From Flavobacterium dankookense (lineage in GTDB: Bacteria > Bacteroidota > Bacteroidia > Flavobacteriales > Flavobacteriaceae), in assembly GCF_004362665.1 (NCBI RefSeq), contig NZ_SNXR01000019.1, positions 62,001 to 126,000 on the forward strand: DNA of 64,000 nt. Reading direction: 5' to 3'. Both the position numbers and the translations under genes were made by a program. The stretch's first letter is position 1; each line of letters starts with the position of its first letter. Positions 47,006 to 57,240 of this stretch are shown here, piece after piece. Under the pieces are notes generated by a model. It searched no databases. It was not told the origin of the DNA and was given only the letters and a program-made list of their open reading frames with translations.

Positions 47006-47842
47006 TTATAAATCTCGCTTTTTGATTATTGCATAGGAAGAATAAATAAAGATGATTGTCCAAACTAAAACTATTACAATTGATGAAAAATGAATGTCAT
47101 AATCTTTCGTACTGTTTTCTCCAACAGCTTCTTGAATACTTCTAATGGCATTTAATCGTGTGATAGGTTCTATAATTAAATTACTAATCGACTCCAATGG
47201 CATAAAAGCATAAACATCATCAACTATAGGACTTCTGTTAAATATTTCAAACTTAAATATTCCGTAAGATATTTTTTCTACCAAGAACCAAATGAATAAA
47301 AAGCCAAGTGCAAAAGCTGAACGCTTAATTAATACTCCAAGAAATAAACAGAAAGAGAAAAATCCGAGTAGTTTAACAAAATAGGCCAACAAATATTCTA
47401 AATCTGAAAAAATAATTCCAAATTCTGTGTAAGATGAAAAACTTAATCCTAAAACTAATGACATTAAAAAAATAAATAATGTCGAAACACTAGCAAATAA
47501 AACAACGGTTAAGAATTTTGAAAGAATAAATTCTTTTTTACTCATTCCATCGATTAAGTTTTGTTTCAATGTTCCATAACTATATTCGTTTGCCATCATG
47601 GAAACTATTACAATTGCTAAGAAAAATTTTAATCCAGAAGCAATCCATGTGTTAAAATGCCAAATAAAAGGGAAATTGAATATTCCCATTTCTGCAAAGT
47701 GTAATTTAAAATTTCCAATATCAAATTTGATAGAAGCAATTAATGCGATGAAGGAAAGAATAACAAAATATCCAATTGTCAGTACTTTGCTAGCTCTATT
47801 TTTCCATATTTTTTGTAATTCTATGGCTAATAATCTTTTCAT
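47006..47842 (-). CDS. ABC-2 type permease
   Basis: 278 residues with six hydrophobic spans, starting MKRLLAIELQKIWKNRASKVLTIGYF (near 20, 60, 110, 145, 175, 255). The pattern and the NEYSYGTLKQNLIDGMSKKEFI segment are those of ABC-2 permeases of the bacitracin/lantibiotic-immunity group. It follows the ATPase gene by 11 bases and forms an exporter with it. The substrate is unknown. Confidence 0.88.
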   Translation of the reverse strand: MKRLLAIELQKIWKNRASKVLTIGYFVILSFIALIASIKFDIGNFKLHFAEMGIFNFPFIWHFNTWIASGLKFFLAIVIVSMMANEYSYGTLKQNLIDGMSKKEFILSKFLTVVLFASVSTLFIFLMSLVLGLSFSSYTEFGIIFSDLEYLLAYFVKLLGFFSFCLFLGVLIKRSAFALGFLFIWFLVEKISYGIFKFEIFNRSPIVDDVYAFMPLESISNLIIEPITRLNAIRSIQEAVGENSTKDYDIHFSSIVIVLVWTIIFIYSSYAIIKKRDL

Positions 47843-47853
47843 GATTTTGGCTA

Positions 47854-48750
47854 TTATTGGTTAGTTAATTCAAGGAATTGTTCTTCTAAACTCAGTTTTC
47901 TTTTTACTAAATGATTAAGGATAATTCCTTTTTCAAATAAGAATTTGTTTAGTTCTGTTGCATCAATTTGAGCTTTGAAATAAGCGATAATTTTCCCCTC
48001 TGTTTCTTTTATACTTTCTAGCTCTGTATGATTTTTTAAAACTTCAATTAGTCTTTGTGAGTCGTTTGATTGTAGTTCAAAATAACCACTTTTGTTACTC
48101 ATTTCATCCACTTTTCCGTTGTATAAAATTTCGCCAAAGCGCAAAACTAATACATGACTACATACTTTTTCTACTTCGTCTAAAAGGTGAGAAGCTAACA
48201 AAATAGTTGTGCCTTGCGAAGCAATTAAACGAATTATATCACGAATTTGATGAATTCCTTGTGGATCTAAACCGTTAGTTGGTTCGTCTAAAATTAAAAT
48301 TTCTGGATCATTTAATAAGGCAGAAGCGATAGCTAAACGTTGTTTCATTCCGAGTGAAAAAGTCTTAAATTTGCTATCTTTTCGATCGATAAGTCCAACA
48401 ATTTCTAATTTTTCTTTTACTTTAGAATAATTAATTCCTTTGATTTTGCAAACCAATTCTAGGTTTTCTTGCGCCGTCATATAAGGATAAAAGTTTGGAC
48501 GTTCAATGATAGCACCAACTTTTTTCAGAGCTTCATGGGTAGCCATTGTACCGCCAAACCAGTTGTATTCGCCAGAGGTTTTGTTTACAACATTCAAAAC
48601 AATGCCTAAAGTTGTGGATTTTCCTGAACCATTTGGTCCTAAAATTCCATATACATTTCCTTTGTGGATTTCGAGCGACACATCGTTTACAGCATGAACT
48701 TTGCCATAACGTTTGTGCAAGTTTTTAATAGTAAGAATAGGTGATTCCAA
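47854..48750 (-). CDS. ABC transporter ATPase partner of the ABC-2 permease
   Basis: 298 residues with Walker A GILGPNGSGKSTTLGIVL, signature FSLGMKQRLAIASALL, Walker B ILILDEPTNGLDPQG and H-loop ILLASHLLDEVEKVC. The C-terminal ~80 residues are the usual extension of the multidrug/antibiotic group. It pairs with the permease downstream, 11-base gap. Cytoplasmic face of the inner membrane. Confidence 0.93.
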   Translation of the reverse strand: MESPILTIKNLHKRYGKVHAVNDVSLEIHKGNVYGILGPNGSGKSTTLGIVLNVVNKTSGEYNWFGGTMATHEALKKVGAIIERPNFYPYMTAQENLELVCKIKGINYSKVKEKLEIVGLIDRKDSKFKTFSLGMKQRLAIASALLNDPEILILDEPTNGLDPQGIHQIRDIIRLIASQGTTILLASHLLDEVEKVCSHVLVLRFGEILYNGKVDEMSNKSGYFELQSNDSQRLIEVLKNHTELESIKETEGKIIAYFKAQIDATELNKFLFEKGIILNHLVKRKLSLEEQFLELTNQ

Positions 48751-48800
48751 GAGTTAGTTTTTAAGGTTTAATGTATGACGATTATAACCTTAATTTGTTA

Positions 48801-49064
48801 CTATTCTTTTTTTGAGAAATAAAAATGATTTAAAAATTCCTTTTTTAAACGAAGATAAAACAAGGTCTCATTGATGTCTTTCAACTCTGAGGTAAGCATT
48901 ATTTTTTTTCCAATTGGGTCATTTGTGGCTTGCTGTTTGCAAACTGGACATTCATATTCACTGAAATGATCATTCACTTTTTTTGTAACTACAAATCGAT
49001 GTCCAAAGAGTGAACACAAATTATATTTTCCAATAAGTTTTTCGGTTAATAGGCTCGTTTTCAT
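48801..49064 (-). CDS. Small zinc-ribbon-like protein
   Basis: 87 residues. LCSLFGHRFVVTKKVNDHFSEYECPVCKQQ has a Cys-x-x-x-x-His and a CxxC, a metal-binding arrangement similar to DUF1660-type small proteins. There is no signal peptide or span. It precedes the ABC exporter genes on the same strand by about 50 bases. Function unknown. Confidence 0.65.
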   Translation of the reverse strand: MKTSLLTEKLIGKYNLCSLFGHRFVVTKKVNDHFSEYECPVCKQQATNDPIGKKIMLTSELKDINETLFYLRLKKEFLNHFYFSKKE

Positions 49065-49198
49065 AATAATACAGTTATGATTACTGTAATAAATGTATTT
49101 AAAAACAGATAAAAAGTATAAAAAAATCGATAAAAAGCATATTTTTTTTATTTAGTAATATGTAAATCTTACAAAATATTGATTTTCAGATGACTAAA

Positions 49199-51043
49199 TT
49201 ATCGATAAGGAACAATAGTTGGTTGATTGATTTCGTAATTTGGCAATCCTAATTCGTCGTTGCTTAGGCTGTTAGTTTTGAAAACGTTTGTTCCATTATA
49301 AGGAATGTTAGGAAAAAAGGATAGCGAAATTTGAAAGCTATTAAAAACTAAATAATCGTTATTTATTAAAACACCTATACTTAATTTAGAATATACTTTT
49401 GGATTAAAAAAAGTATCGTTTTTATCACCTAAAAATCCAAATGACATATTGTAAAAAGGACTAAAACGGAATCCTCGCCAAGTTCCGGGTGTATAGGTTT
49501 GCGTTTGTAGAATTAAGGTCAACTTTCGAGTACCGTTAATCAATGGATTTGAAAAGCCGCTAATTTCATTTTCGCCATCAAGTGTAACTCTATCTTCAAT
49601 TATTGGAACTCGATGACTTCCTACAACTAATGTTGGATTAATAAATTGACGAATTTTCCAGCTACCAATAGAAAATAAATTTGTGAAATAAGTTCCTTGA
49701 ATTTTAAAAACAGTTTCTTCAGATTTTTTGCCTTCAAAAAAGCTTCCCCATTCGATATTTGCTCCAAAATAGCCAATTTTGAAATAATCACCATAAGCAA
49801 ATCGACCACCAAAATAACTTCTTGTCTTTTGGTTTTTATTTTGAAAACCTCCTGTAATAGAGTAAACTTGACCATATGGAACGTCTTCAATAATTCCAAA
49901 ATTGAATAAATACTTGTCTTCAGCAAACTTTCTAACATTTAGACCAATGCTCGCCAAATATAATTCTTCGTCCGAAAAATAACGGCTTGGATCTAAGGAT
50001 GTTGTTGGCGCTTTAATGTAATTTACTTTTTTATAACCTAAGGTTGTAACTAAATTTGTAGCGCGATAATCTTCATTTTTTCCATCAAAAACTTTAAATG
50101 AATGACCAAACCAATAATCCCGAGTTTCGTTTTTGAAAGCTGTTTTTTCAAATTCATTGATGGAGTTGGGTAATGAATCTATGAAAGTTCTATTTTCAAA
50201 AAAAACACCTCCTGCAAATCGGGTTAAAGGAGAAACAAAAAGTCGCTCTGTTCTTGCACTTTTACGAACATTATCTTCCAATGAATTAGAATAAAGGAAA
50301 GTTGTGTTTATAAAACTGTTTCTAAGATTGTTAATACTATATCGAGCGCTATATGCATTTGCACCATCTGCAAAACGTGTCGTGACATCGTTTGAAAGTT
50401 CATGTCCAAGTCCAAAAAAGTTTCTTTCCGTAAGTTCTAAGTTTCCTTTTGATCCTGAAATTGAACCTGTTGGAATTAAACTCCAAGAGTCTAAAACTCT
50501 TACGGATATATCTACAGAGTCTTTGCTATCTGGAATTGCAACTGGTTTTATAACAACACTTCTAGCAAATCGTTGACGACGGACTAAACGTTCCGATTCT
50601 TTAGCAACTACCGAGTCTAATGGCTCATTTTTTTTGAAAAGTAAGTAGTTTTTAATTGTCCAGTTTTTACTTTTCATGTGAAGATTGTTTCCAAATCGTT
50701 CGAAACCTTTGTTTGGTTTTTCTTGTTCGTTTTCTGCTGAAAAGCCAAATGGATCTAGAGTTTCAATAATAATGTTTCTGATGATTTTACCTTCGTGTTT
50801 ATCAAAAGCTTTTTTGATGAACATTTTTTTTCGAGTAATCTTTTTTGAAACTTTTTTTTGTCGAGTAGATTTAAAAAGTAGTTTATGAATGAATTTTCCA
50901 AACTTACTTTTTTTAGAAAAACTTCCAAGATCTTTGAAAACCTTTGTTGTGTCATTAGTTTTGTTTTCGGTATTGTTTTGTGCAAGAACATTTGGACTTG
51001 TACAACAAAAGAATAATAAAAATATGAAAACTTTAAATTTCAT
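49199..51043 (-). CDS. Omp85/BamA-like outer-membrane protein
   Basis: 614 residues from MKFKVFIFLLFFCCTSPNVLAQ; the upstream in-frame ATG at 51079 adds 12 residues that do not fit a signal peptide. A Lys-rich linker (~25-90) leads into POTRA-like sequence (VSARVLDSWSLIP-type strands, SERLVRRQRFARSVVIKPVA) and then a beta-barrel of ~400 residues with many aromatic-polar strands. The family is the BamA/TamA superfamily. The C-terminus ends in PTIVPYR, without the classic terminal Phe. Its client is unknown. Confidence 0.8.
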   Translation of the reverse strand: MKFKVFIFLLFFCCTSPNVLAQNNTENKTNDTTKVFKDLGSFSKKSKFGKFIHKLLFKSTRQKKVSKKITRKKMFIKKAFDKHEGKIIRNIIIETLDPFGFSAENEQEKPNKGFERFGNNLHMKSKNWTIKNYLLFKKNEPLDSVVAKESERLVRRQRFARSVVIKPVAIPDSKDSVDISVRVLDSWSLIPTGSISGSKGNLELTERNFFGLGHELSNDVTTRFADGANAYSARYSINNLRNSFINTTFLYSNSLEDNVRKSARTERLFVSPLTRFAGGVFFENRTFIDSLPNSINEFEKTAFKNETRDYWFGHSFKVFDGKNEDYRATNLVTTLGYKKVNYIKAPTTSLDPSRYFSDEELYLASIGLNVRKFAEDKYLFNFGIIEDVPYGQVYSITGGFQNKNQKTRSYFGGRFAYGDYFKIGYFGANIEWGSFFEGKKSEETVFKIQGTYFTNLFSIGSWKIRQFINPTLVVGSHRVPIIEDRVTLDGENEISGFSNPLINGTRKLTLILQTQTYTPGTWRGFRFSPFYNMSFGFLGDKNDTFFNPKVYSKLSIGVLINNDYLVFNSFQISLSFFPNIPYNGTNVFKTNSLSNDELGLPNYEINQPTIVPYR

Positions 51044-51091
51044 TGCAACAATTTGGGTTAGAGCAAATATATGAAACAAGTTGTTTTATCG

Positions 51092-52015
51092 CTATTTTTT
51101 ACTTTTTAATAATTCAATTAGTTTTTGGTTAAAAATCGTAACTCCTTCTTGATTTAAATGATCATTATCATAATAATGTAATGAGTCATTCAGAAAAGGG
51201 TTTTCATTAAAATTTATATACTCACCCTGACTTTTCATTATACTATCAAATTCTTTTGAATTGACATAACTTTTATATTTTGATTTGGGAATTGGTGCGT
51301 AAACTAATTTAACTTCAATTTTTTCGGATTTTAAATAGGAAATAATTTCCTCAAAATGTAAAAGTTGATTTTCTTTGAAAACCCATTCGGATTGATTATA
51401 AGTTTTAATTTTTGTGATTTTCATGTCACGTTCTACAAAACCACCAGGAATATAATTGTCATATTTTTTTCTTCTCTGTTCTTTGTAATTTGCGTTTAAA
51501 TCAATAAAATCGATGTAAGTTCCATATAAAAAGGTATTATAAATTTTAATATTATTTAATTCTAATGCCATTTTTGCTGAACCTAAGTCATTGTAATCAT
51601 TCGATATTATGTCCAAAGCAGATTCAACACCATCAATGCTAAATGTGGCAGGATAGACTTCGTAGATAATTAGTTTTGGTTTTAGCTTTTCCAAATATCT
51701 TTTCAAAAGAATTTTTGTCTGCATTGGTGTTTGTGCGCTTGAACCAAGATTGAAAGTTTCATATCCGCTTTTCTCAAAAATTCGAGTATCAAAACCACGA
51801 TAAGCATGTGATGAACCTAGGAATAGGATGTCTATGTTTTTTTTAGTTTTTACTTCCTTTAATCTTGAAAAAGTATGTCCATATGCAGCTACACAATAAT
51901 AAAGATTGGGTTTGAATCTTGCTGAAAGTGTTCTTCCCCAAACGAATAAAATTCCACAATACATTATAAATGCACAGACTATGAATTTTGCAAATGTGGA
52001 GATAAACTGTTTCAT
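51092..52015 (-). CDS. SGNH-like hydrolase/acyltransferase partner of the MBOAT
   Basis: 307 residues. One membrane span near residue 8-28 (AKFIVCAFIMYCGILFVWG) and then an SGNH-type domain: block I ILFLGSSHAYRGFD with the nucleophile Ser, and the DxxH pair in YYDNDHLNQEG. The start codon overlaps the MBOAT stop by one base (TAATG). In known systems a periplasmic SGNH protein transfers the acetyl or acyl group that the MBOAT moves across the membrane, onto a polysaccharide. The glycan modified here is unknown. Confidence 0.8.
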   Translation of the reverse strand: MKQFISTFAKFIVCAFIMYCGILFVWGRTLSARFKPNLYYCVAAYGHTFSRLKEVKTKKNIDILFLGSSHAYRGFDTRIFEKSGYETFNLGSSAQTPMQTKILLKRYLEKLKPKLIIYEVYPATFSIDGVESALDIISNDYNDLGSAKMALELNNIKIYNTFLYGTYIDFIDLNANYKEQRRKKYDNYIPGGFVERDMKITKIKTYNQSEWVFKENQLLHFEEIISYLKSEKIEVKLVYAPIPKSKYKSYVNSKEFDSIMKSQGEYINFNENPFLNDSLHYYDNDHLNQEGVTIFNQKLIELLKSKK

Positions 52016-53466
52016 TAGAATTGAAAATAAATAAATGGTGTTTCTTCATTTGAAATAAACATTCCTATCAAAAATAGAATAAACGTGTAAAAAAACCATC
52101 TAAAAAACCTATTCCATTTCAAACCGATTTTTTCTAACGCATGTTTGTTTTCTCTACCTAACCACTCAACTATTATGAAAAATAAAATTACTTGAATTAA
52201 GGTCAATGCGACTCCCATTTTTTCAAATTTTGGAATAGTAAATAGGGAAGAAGAGAATATCTCACCAATATAATTTAACGCATGACTCATCTTTTCTGCT
52301 CTAAAAAATATCCATGCTAAAGTCACTAAAGCAAATGTGGTTGTCATTTGAAAAAGTTCTTTCAGGCTTGGAAACACTTTTCCTTTGGCAACAATATCAA
52401 TATTAGTTCTGTTTTTTTGAGTTAGTAGTAAAGGAAGAAAATAAAGCGCATTTAAAATTCCCCAAAAGATAAATGTCCAATTGGCGCCATGCCAAAAACC
52501 GCTCACTCCAAAAATAATGAATGTGTTTCGAACTTTTATCCATGTATTTCCTTGACTTCCTCCAAGTGGAAAATAGAGATAATCTCTAAACCATGAAGAA
52601 AGCGAAATGTGCCATCGTCTCCAAAATTCAGCAATATCTCTCGAAAAATAGGGGAAAGCAAAATTGCGTAATAAATCAATTCCAAAAAGTTTTGAAACAC
52701 CAATAGCAATATCGGAATAACCGGAGAAATCGCCATAAATTTGTAGTGAAAAGAATAATGCTCCGGCAATTAACGTACTTCCAGAATAGTCTTCAGAATT
52801 GTTGAAAATCATATCGGCAAAACGAGCGCAATTATCCGCAATAACTACTTTTTTGAAAAATCCCCAAAGAATTTGCCGCATTCCATCAACAGCATTTTGA
52901 TAATTAAAGCTTCTTTTAATCTGAAGTTGAGGTAAAAGATGAGTTGCTCGTTCAATTGGACCTGCTACTAACAGTGGAAAGTAGCTTACAAAAACAGCAT
53001 AATCGACTATGTTTTTTTCTGCTTTTATTCGGTTTTTGTAAATATCAATGACATAGGATAATCCGTGAAAAGTGTAAAATGAAATCCCAACAGGTAACAC
53101 AATATCGAGCATCCAAGGATGTAATGTTATGCCAATATGAGCAACAGAATCGGCTAATGATTGAGCAAAGAAATTATAATATTTGAATACACCTAAAAAT
53201 CCTAAATTGATTATTATGCTCAGCCAGAACCAAATTTTTTTATTGTTGTGGTTAGTCGACTCACACATTTTTAGTCCAGTGAAATAATCCAGTAGTGTTG
53301 AAAATAGCAACAGAAACATAAATCGCCAATCCCAACATGCATAAAAGAAATAGCTCGCTACAAGCAATACTAAATTTTGTGATTTATAGGTTTTATGAAA
53401 TACAAACCAATATAGCACAAAAACGATTGGAAGAAAAAGTGCAAAATCTAGCGAATTAAAGAGCAT
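52015..53466 (-). CDS. MBOAT O-acyltransferase (AlgI/DltB-like)
   Basis: 483 residues, about eleven hydrophobic segments. The features are LPVGISFYTFHGLSYVIDIYKN, FWRRWHISLSSWFRDYLYFPLGGS and the catalytic His in FGVSGFWHGANWTFIFWG. It is the membrane half of an O-acylation pair and is followed by the SGNH gene with a one-base overlap. It is closest in pattern to AlgI-type proteins that acetylate exopolysaccharide. No exopolysaccharide gene cluster is close by. Confidence 0.92.
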   Translation of the reverse strand: MLFNSLDFALFLPIVFVLYWFVFHKTYKSQNLVLLVASYFFYACWDWRFMFLLLFSTLLDYFTGLKMCESTNHNNKKIWFWLSIIINLGFLGVFKYYNFFAQSLADSVAHIGITLHPWMLDIVLPVGISFYTFHGLSYVIDIYKNRIKAEKNIVDYAVFVSYFPLLVAGPIERATHLLPQLQIKRSFNYQNAVDGMRQILWGFFKKVVIADNCARFADMIFNNSEDYSGSTLIAGALFFSLQIYGDFSGYSDIAIGVSKLFGIDLLRNFAFPYFSRDIAEFWRRWHISLSSWFRDYLYFPLGGSQGNTWIKVRNTFIIFGVSGFWHGANWTFIFWGILNALYFLPLLLTQKNRTNIDIVAKGKVFPSLKELFQMTTTFALVTLAWIFFRAEKMSHALNYIGEIFSSSLFTIPKFEKMGVALTLIQVILFFIIVEWLGRENKHALEKIGLKWNRFFRWFFYTFILFLIGMFISNEETPFIYFQF

Positions 53467-53505
53467 TAATTTGTTTTAATTGTTTTTGTTTGAACCAAAT
53501 ATAAA

Positions 53506-53537
53506 AAATCCTCAACAGCTTTTACTATTGAGGATTT
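53506..53537 (-). terminator. Terminator of the nucleoid-associated protein gene
   Basis: Stem AAATCCTCAA (53506-53515) / TTGAGGATTT (53528-53537) with a 12-nt loop; the left A-run is a T-tract on the minus strand. It lies 31 bases after the stop. Confidence 0.8.
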
Positions 53538-53567
53538 AATAATTGAATTTATTTGTTTTTTTGAGTG

Positions 53568-54626
53568 TTAGCTTTTTTGCTCTTTATTGAAATAGACTAA
53601 GTAATAGTACATTTGTTTTTCTTCATCCCAACCTTTTTCAACAAATTTTTCGGCACTTTCTGGATTGATAAAATCCAATTTGATTTGAATATTTGTATCT
53701 AAATTAATGACGTTTTTGATACTTCGTCGAGCATCGCTAACGGCAGCATTAGCAATTGGAAAGGAAGTAACATCTTCAATGCTATATTTTTCTCCTTTAT
53801 CTACTTTGTAGTTTTTGAATTCCGGAATTAAATCTGGGTTTACTAAGACTTCGTTTAGAAAATTACTTTCTTCAAACTCATCGTTTTTAGCAAAATAATT
53901 CACAGAACGATTCATAAACATTACTTCTTCTTTTTTATCTTCTGCAGGAAAAACGACATCTTTAGCAAAACCTTGACAAAACTTCAAATACTTCTTAGTC
54001 ATAAAGTTTTCGTCTTGAAAAGCATCAACCGAAAGGAAATGTTCTAACCAATAACGTGCGTCATATCGGTTGCTATCTACAGTAAGGATTTTATAACCTT
54101 CTTCTTTTTTGTGATTAAAAATTAAACAACCTTTGTCCAGTTTGTTGAGGTTAATTCCTTGTTGCAGAATCATTTCTAAAGTTGAATCTTTTTCTTCAAA
54201 CTGCATAAAGTCTGATTTGATTTCGCTTTTAAATACGCCTATCGCATCAACTACATTGTTGTCAATATTAACGTTTGTCAAATAAGCTACATAGACTTCA
54301 CCATTTTTAATATGCGGATGATTTGATTGTTCAAAAAGATGTTTGGTGATTTTTTTAGAAACTTCGTGACAGTCACTTGGGCTTGTAAAAAGTTCTGTTG
54401 CCAAATTAAACATATCGTTATACTCTAAATCTACTTCATGAGCAAACTGAAAATAGTTTTCCTCTTTTTCACGAAATGGTTTGAAGAAATATTCCTTTAA
54501 TAAAGGAACAATTTCATCATTTAAAGCATAAGGAGTTTCAGAAATAAAAATAGCTTCGTTGCGGCTTTTATTTCCAACTCGGTGTATTGATAAGCTCTCA
54601 ATATGAGCGTTGAATAGGTTAATCAT
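53568..54626 (-). CDS. Nucleoid-associated protein (NdpA/YejK family)
   Basis: 352 residues. The start NLFNAHIESLSIHRVGNKSRNE, the block NGEVYVAYLTNVNIDNNVVDAIGVFKSE, and LDKGCLIFNHKKEEGYKILTVDSNRYDARYWLEHFL are characteristic of the NA37 nucleoid-associated family. It binds the nucleoid; its role is poorly defined. It is transcribed alone, with about 85 bases to the upstream gene. Confidence 0.88.
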   Translation of the reverse strand: MINLFNAHIESLSIHRVGNKSRNEAIFISETPYALNDEIVPLLKEYFFKPFREKEENYFQFAHEVDLEYNDMFNLATELFTSPSDCHEVSKKITKHLFEQSNHPHIKNGEVYVAYLTNVNIDNNVVDAIGVFKSEIKSDFMQFEEKDSTLEMILQQGINLNKLDKGCLIFNHKKEEGYKILTVDSNRYDARYWLEHFLSVDAFQDENFMTKKYLKFCQGFAKDVVFPAEDKKEEVMFMNRSVNYFAKNDEFEESNFLNEVLVNPDLIPEFKNYKVDKGEKYSIEDVTSFPIANAAVSDARRSIKNVINLDTNIQIKLDFINPESAEKFVEKGWDEEKQMYYYLVYFNKEQKS

Positions 54627-54710
54627 TTTTTTATTTTTAAGAGCAATAAAAAAAGAACATAGAATAAAGACTTTAAAAATCTATTTTCTATTCTCTATAT
54701 TTCTCTATTT

Positions 54711-55250
54711 TTAATTCCAATTTTCTTCAAATCCAAAATCCTCGAAACTTTCATCGCCACCAAACATATCGAGGTCATCTTCATCTAAATCATCTTCAAA
54801 TTCAGAGAACATATCATCATCGTTGTCTGCTTCAAACTTTTTTTCCATTGCTTCTGCTGGAAGTTCTCCATGAGAGAAAAGCAAACTTGGATATATTATC
54901 CCAATTTCGGCTTCTTCAACTGCGGCTAGTTCTACTAAAAAGGTCCACATGTTGATGAAATCATAAACATAGATAATTTTGGTTTGGTCTGTATTTAGTA
55001 TATCATTAAGTTGATAATCACTCATTGTTTTTTGTTCGCCTGGAACATCTCCTGCGTCAAACATTGGAATTTCGTCTTCCTGATTCCATGTATCGTCACA
55101 AGTGTAAAATGAAGCAACTTCCATTCCGTCAAAGCCAAATGCATTGACAATAGCGTTGTGTAAATCTTCTAAAGTATCTTCTTCTTGAATAGCAATATCT
55201 CTGAAAACATCTTCTTCAGCATCCAGAATAACACGAAATTTATAAATCAT
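54711..55250 (-). CDS. Plasmid pRiA4b ORF-3-like protein
   Basis: 179 residues. MIYKFRVILDAEEDVFRDIAIQEEDTLEDLHNAIVNAFGFD and SDYQLNDILNTDQTKIIYVYDF match the plasmid pRiA4b Orf-3 domain. The C-terminus is very acidic and Asp/Glu-rich (FSEFEDDLDEDDLDMFGGDE). Its function is unknown. It is common on Bacteroidota chromosomes, so the plasmid name does not imply a plasmid here. Confidence 0.85.
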   Translation of the reverse strand: MIYKFRVILDAEEDVFRDIAIQEEDTLEDLHNAIVNAFGFDGMEVASFYTCDDTWNQEDEIPMFDAGDVPGEQKTMSDYQLNDILNTDQTKIIYVYDFINMWTFLVELAAVEEAEIGIIYPSLLFSHGELPAEAMEKKFEADNDDDMFSEFEDDLDEDDLDMFGGDESFEDFGFEENWN

Positions 55251-55398
55251 AATCTAACTTTTAATGAGCCGACAAAGGTAAAATTTAAATTATGAATTAT
55301 GTATTTCGTAATGCTAATTGTTGATAAAAATGTTCTTTGGGTTTTAATTTTTTCATCTTAAAAACTTTACGACCTTTGCCTTTTGAAAAAACAACTTT

Positions 55399-56652
55399 AT
55401 GAAAGCAACTATCGTAACTATTGGTGATGAAATTCTTATTGGTCAAATCGTTGATACAAATTCTGGTTTTATAGCCAAAGCGTTAGATAAAATTGGTGTG
55501 CAAACACATGAAATGCTTTCGATTTCAGATGATAAAAAGCATATTTTAGATACGTTTTCCTCACTTCAAAATAAAGTAGATTTAGTTGTGATTACTGGCG
55601 GACTTGGACCAACAAAAGATGATATTACGAAGAAAACATTTTGCGATTATTTTGACGATGTTTTAGTTGAAAATAAAGCCGTTTTAGATCATGTAATTGA
55701 TATTATTGAAGGTTTTTATAAACGTCCAATAACACAGTTAAATAGAGACCAAGCATTAGTTCCTTCAAAATGTGAAGTGCTTTTCAATAAAATGGGAACA
55801 GCACCAGGAATGTGGATGAAAAAAGAAAATACAGTATATGTTTCTTTGCCTGGCGTTCCTTATGAAATGAAGTATTTGGTTGAGAATGAAATCATACCAA
55901 AAATTGTTAATGAGTATAAACGACCTTACATCATCCACAAAACAATAATGACCTATGGCGAAGGCGAAAGTCGAATAGCTGAAAAAATAGAAAGTTGGGA
56001 AAACAACTTGCCTGATTTTATCAAACTAGCCTATCTGCCAAGTCCAGGAAAAGTTCGTCTGCGATTAACAGCTCGAGGAGAAAACAAAGAGTTATTAGAA
56101 AAATCTATTCAAGAAAATGTAGAGTCGTTAACTAAAATTATAAGTGAAATAATTGTTGGCTTTGATGAAGAGGAAACTATTGAAGTAATAATAGGTAAGT
56201 TATTAACTTCTCAAAATAAAACAATTGCTACTGCTGAAAGTTGTTCAGGTGGAAAAATTGCACAAATGCTAACGTCAGTTGCAGGAAGTTCCAATTATTT
56301 TCGTGGAAGCGTTGTGAGTTATGCAACAGATACTAAAATTGATATTTTAAATGTTTCTTCTAAAACAATAGATGATTTTTCAGTTGTGAGTGCAGAAGTT
56401 GCTAGAGCAATGGCAATTGGTGTTCAAAAAATAATGAAATCCGATTATGCAATAGCTACAACGGGCAATGCTGGACCAAGCAAAGGCGATTCTAAAGCAG
56501 AAGTAGGAACGGTTTTTATTGCGTTAGCAACTCCAAATACTGTACTTGTTGAAGAATTTAACTTCGGTCAACCACGTGAAAAAGTCATCGATAGAACCTC
56601 AAATAAAGCATTAGAAATGATGCAAAAAGAAATTTTAAAAAATCTGCAATAA
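55399..56652 (+). CDS. cinA: CinA-like protein (nicotinamide-nucleotide amidohydrolase)
   Basis: 417 residues. N-terminal MoaB/MogA-like domain ([50 protein letters not shown]) and C-terminal CinA domain ([47 protein letters not shown]). The C-terminal half hydrolyses NMN in pyridine nucleotide recycling; the N-terminal half cleaves ADP-ribose. It is upstream of the rpmB-rpmG-ftsY cluster but is separated by a promoter. Confidence 0.95.
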   Translation: MKATIVTIGDEILIGQIVDTNSGFIAKALDKIGVQTHEMLSISDDKKHILDTFSSLQNKVDLVVITGGLGPTKDDITKKTFCDYFDDVLVENKAVLDHVIDIIEGFYKRPITQLNRDQALVPSKCEVLFNKMGTAPGMWMKKENTVYVSLPGVPYEMKYLVENEIIPKIVNEYKRPYIIHKTIMTYGEGESRIAEKIESWENNLPDFIKLAYLPSPGKVRLRLTARGENKELLEKSIQENVESLTKIISEIIVGFDEEETIEVIIGKLLTSQNKTIATAESCSGGKIAQMLTSVAGSSNYFRGSVVSYATDTKIDILNVSSKTIDDFSVVSAEVARAMAIGVQKIMKSDYAIATTGNAGPSKGDSKAEVGTVFIALATPNTVLVEEFNFGQPREKVIDRTSNKALEMMQKEILKNLQ

Positions 56653-56657
56653 TTATT

Positions 56658-56688
56658 TTGTTACAATGATTTATTTTTCTTAAGTTTG
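56658..56688 (+). promoter_or_regulatory. Promoter of rpmB operon: TTG-N20-TAAGTTTG
   Basis: TTG at 56658-56660, 20-base spacer, then TAAGTTTGCACCC (-7 element 56681-56688). This is the best full match to the Bacteroidota promoter in the window. The L28 start codon is 38 bases downstream of the element. Confidence 0.65.
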
Positions 56689-56725
56689 CACCCTCGAATT
56701 GAATAACGATATAAAGATAAGCATA

Positions 56726-56962
56726 ATGTCAAGAGTTTGTGACCTTACAGGTAAAAGAGCGATGGTGGGAAATAATGTTTCTCACGCGATGAACAAAACT
56801 AAGAGAAAATTTTCTGTAAACTTAGTAAAAAAACGTTTCTATCTTGCTGAAGAAGACAGATGGATTACTCTTAGAGTAGCTGCGTCTACAATTAAAACAA
56901 TCAATAAAAATGGATTGGCTGCTGTTTTGAAAAAAGCAAAAGTTGAAGGATTTATTAAATAA
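56726..56962 (+). CDS. rpmB: 50S ribosomal protein L28
   Basis: 78 residues from the start [21 protein letters not shown]; the upstream start at 56699 adds an unusual leader. The motif is complete with [23 protein letters not shown]. It heads a cluster with rpmG, DUF4295 and ftsY. Confidence 0.97.
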   Translation: MSRVCDLTGKRAMVGNNVSHAMNKTKRKFSVNLVKKRFYLAEEDRWITLRVAASTIKTINKNGLAAVLKKAKVEGFIK

Positions 56963-56988
56963 TTCTATCCCAATAAAAATATAGTAAG

Positions 56989-57171
56989 ATGGCAAAGAAA
57001 GGTAATAGAATACAAGTTATTTTAGAGTGTACTGAGCATAAAGGAACAGGTCTTCCTGGAACTTCTCGTTACATCACAAACAAAAACAAAAAAAATACTC
57101 CAGACAGATTAGAGATTAAAAAATTTAATCCAATCTTAAAGAGAATGACTGTTCACAAAGAAATTAAATAA
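56989..57171 (+). CDS. rpmG: 50S ribosomal protein L33
   Basis: 60 residues: [47 protein letters not shown]. It lacks the CxxC zinc pairs of the C+ form, so it is the C- form and is common in Bacteroidota. It follows rpmB by 26 bases. Confidence 0.97.
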   Translation: MAKKGNRIQVILECTEHKGTGLPGTSRYITNKNKKNTPDRLEIKKFNPILKRMTVHKEIK

Positions 57172-57240
57172 TTAGAGATTTTAATAAAATCTCAAATGGT
57201 CACATTAGAGATTTATTAAAATATTAAAACAATATTAGTC

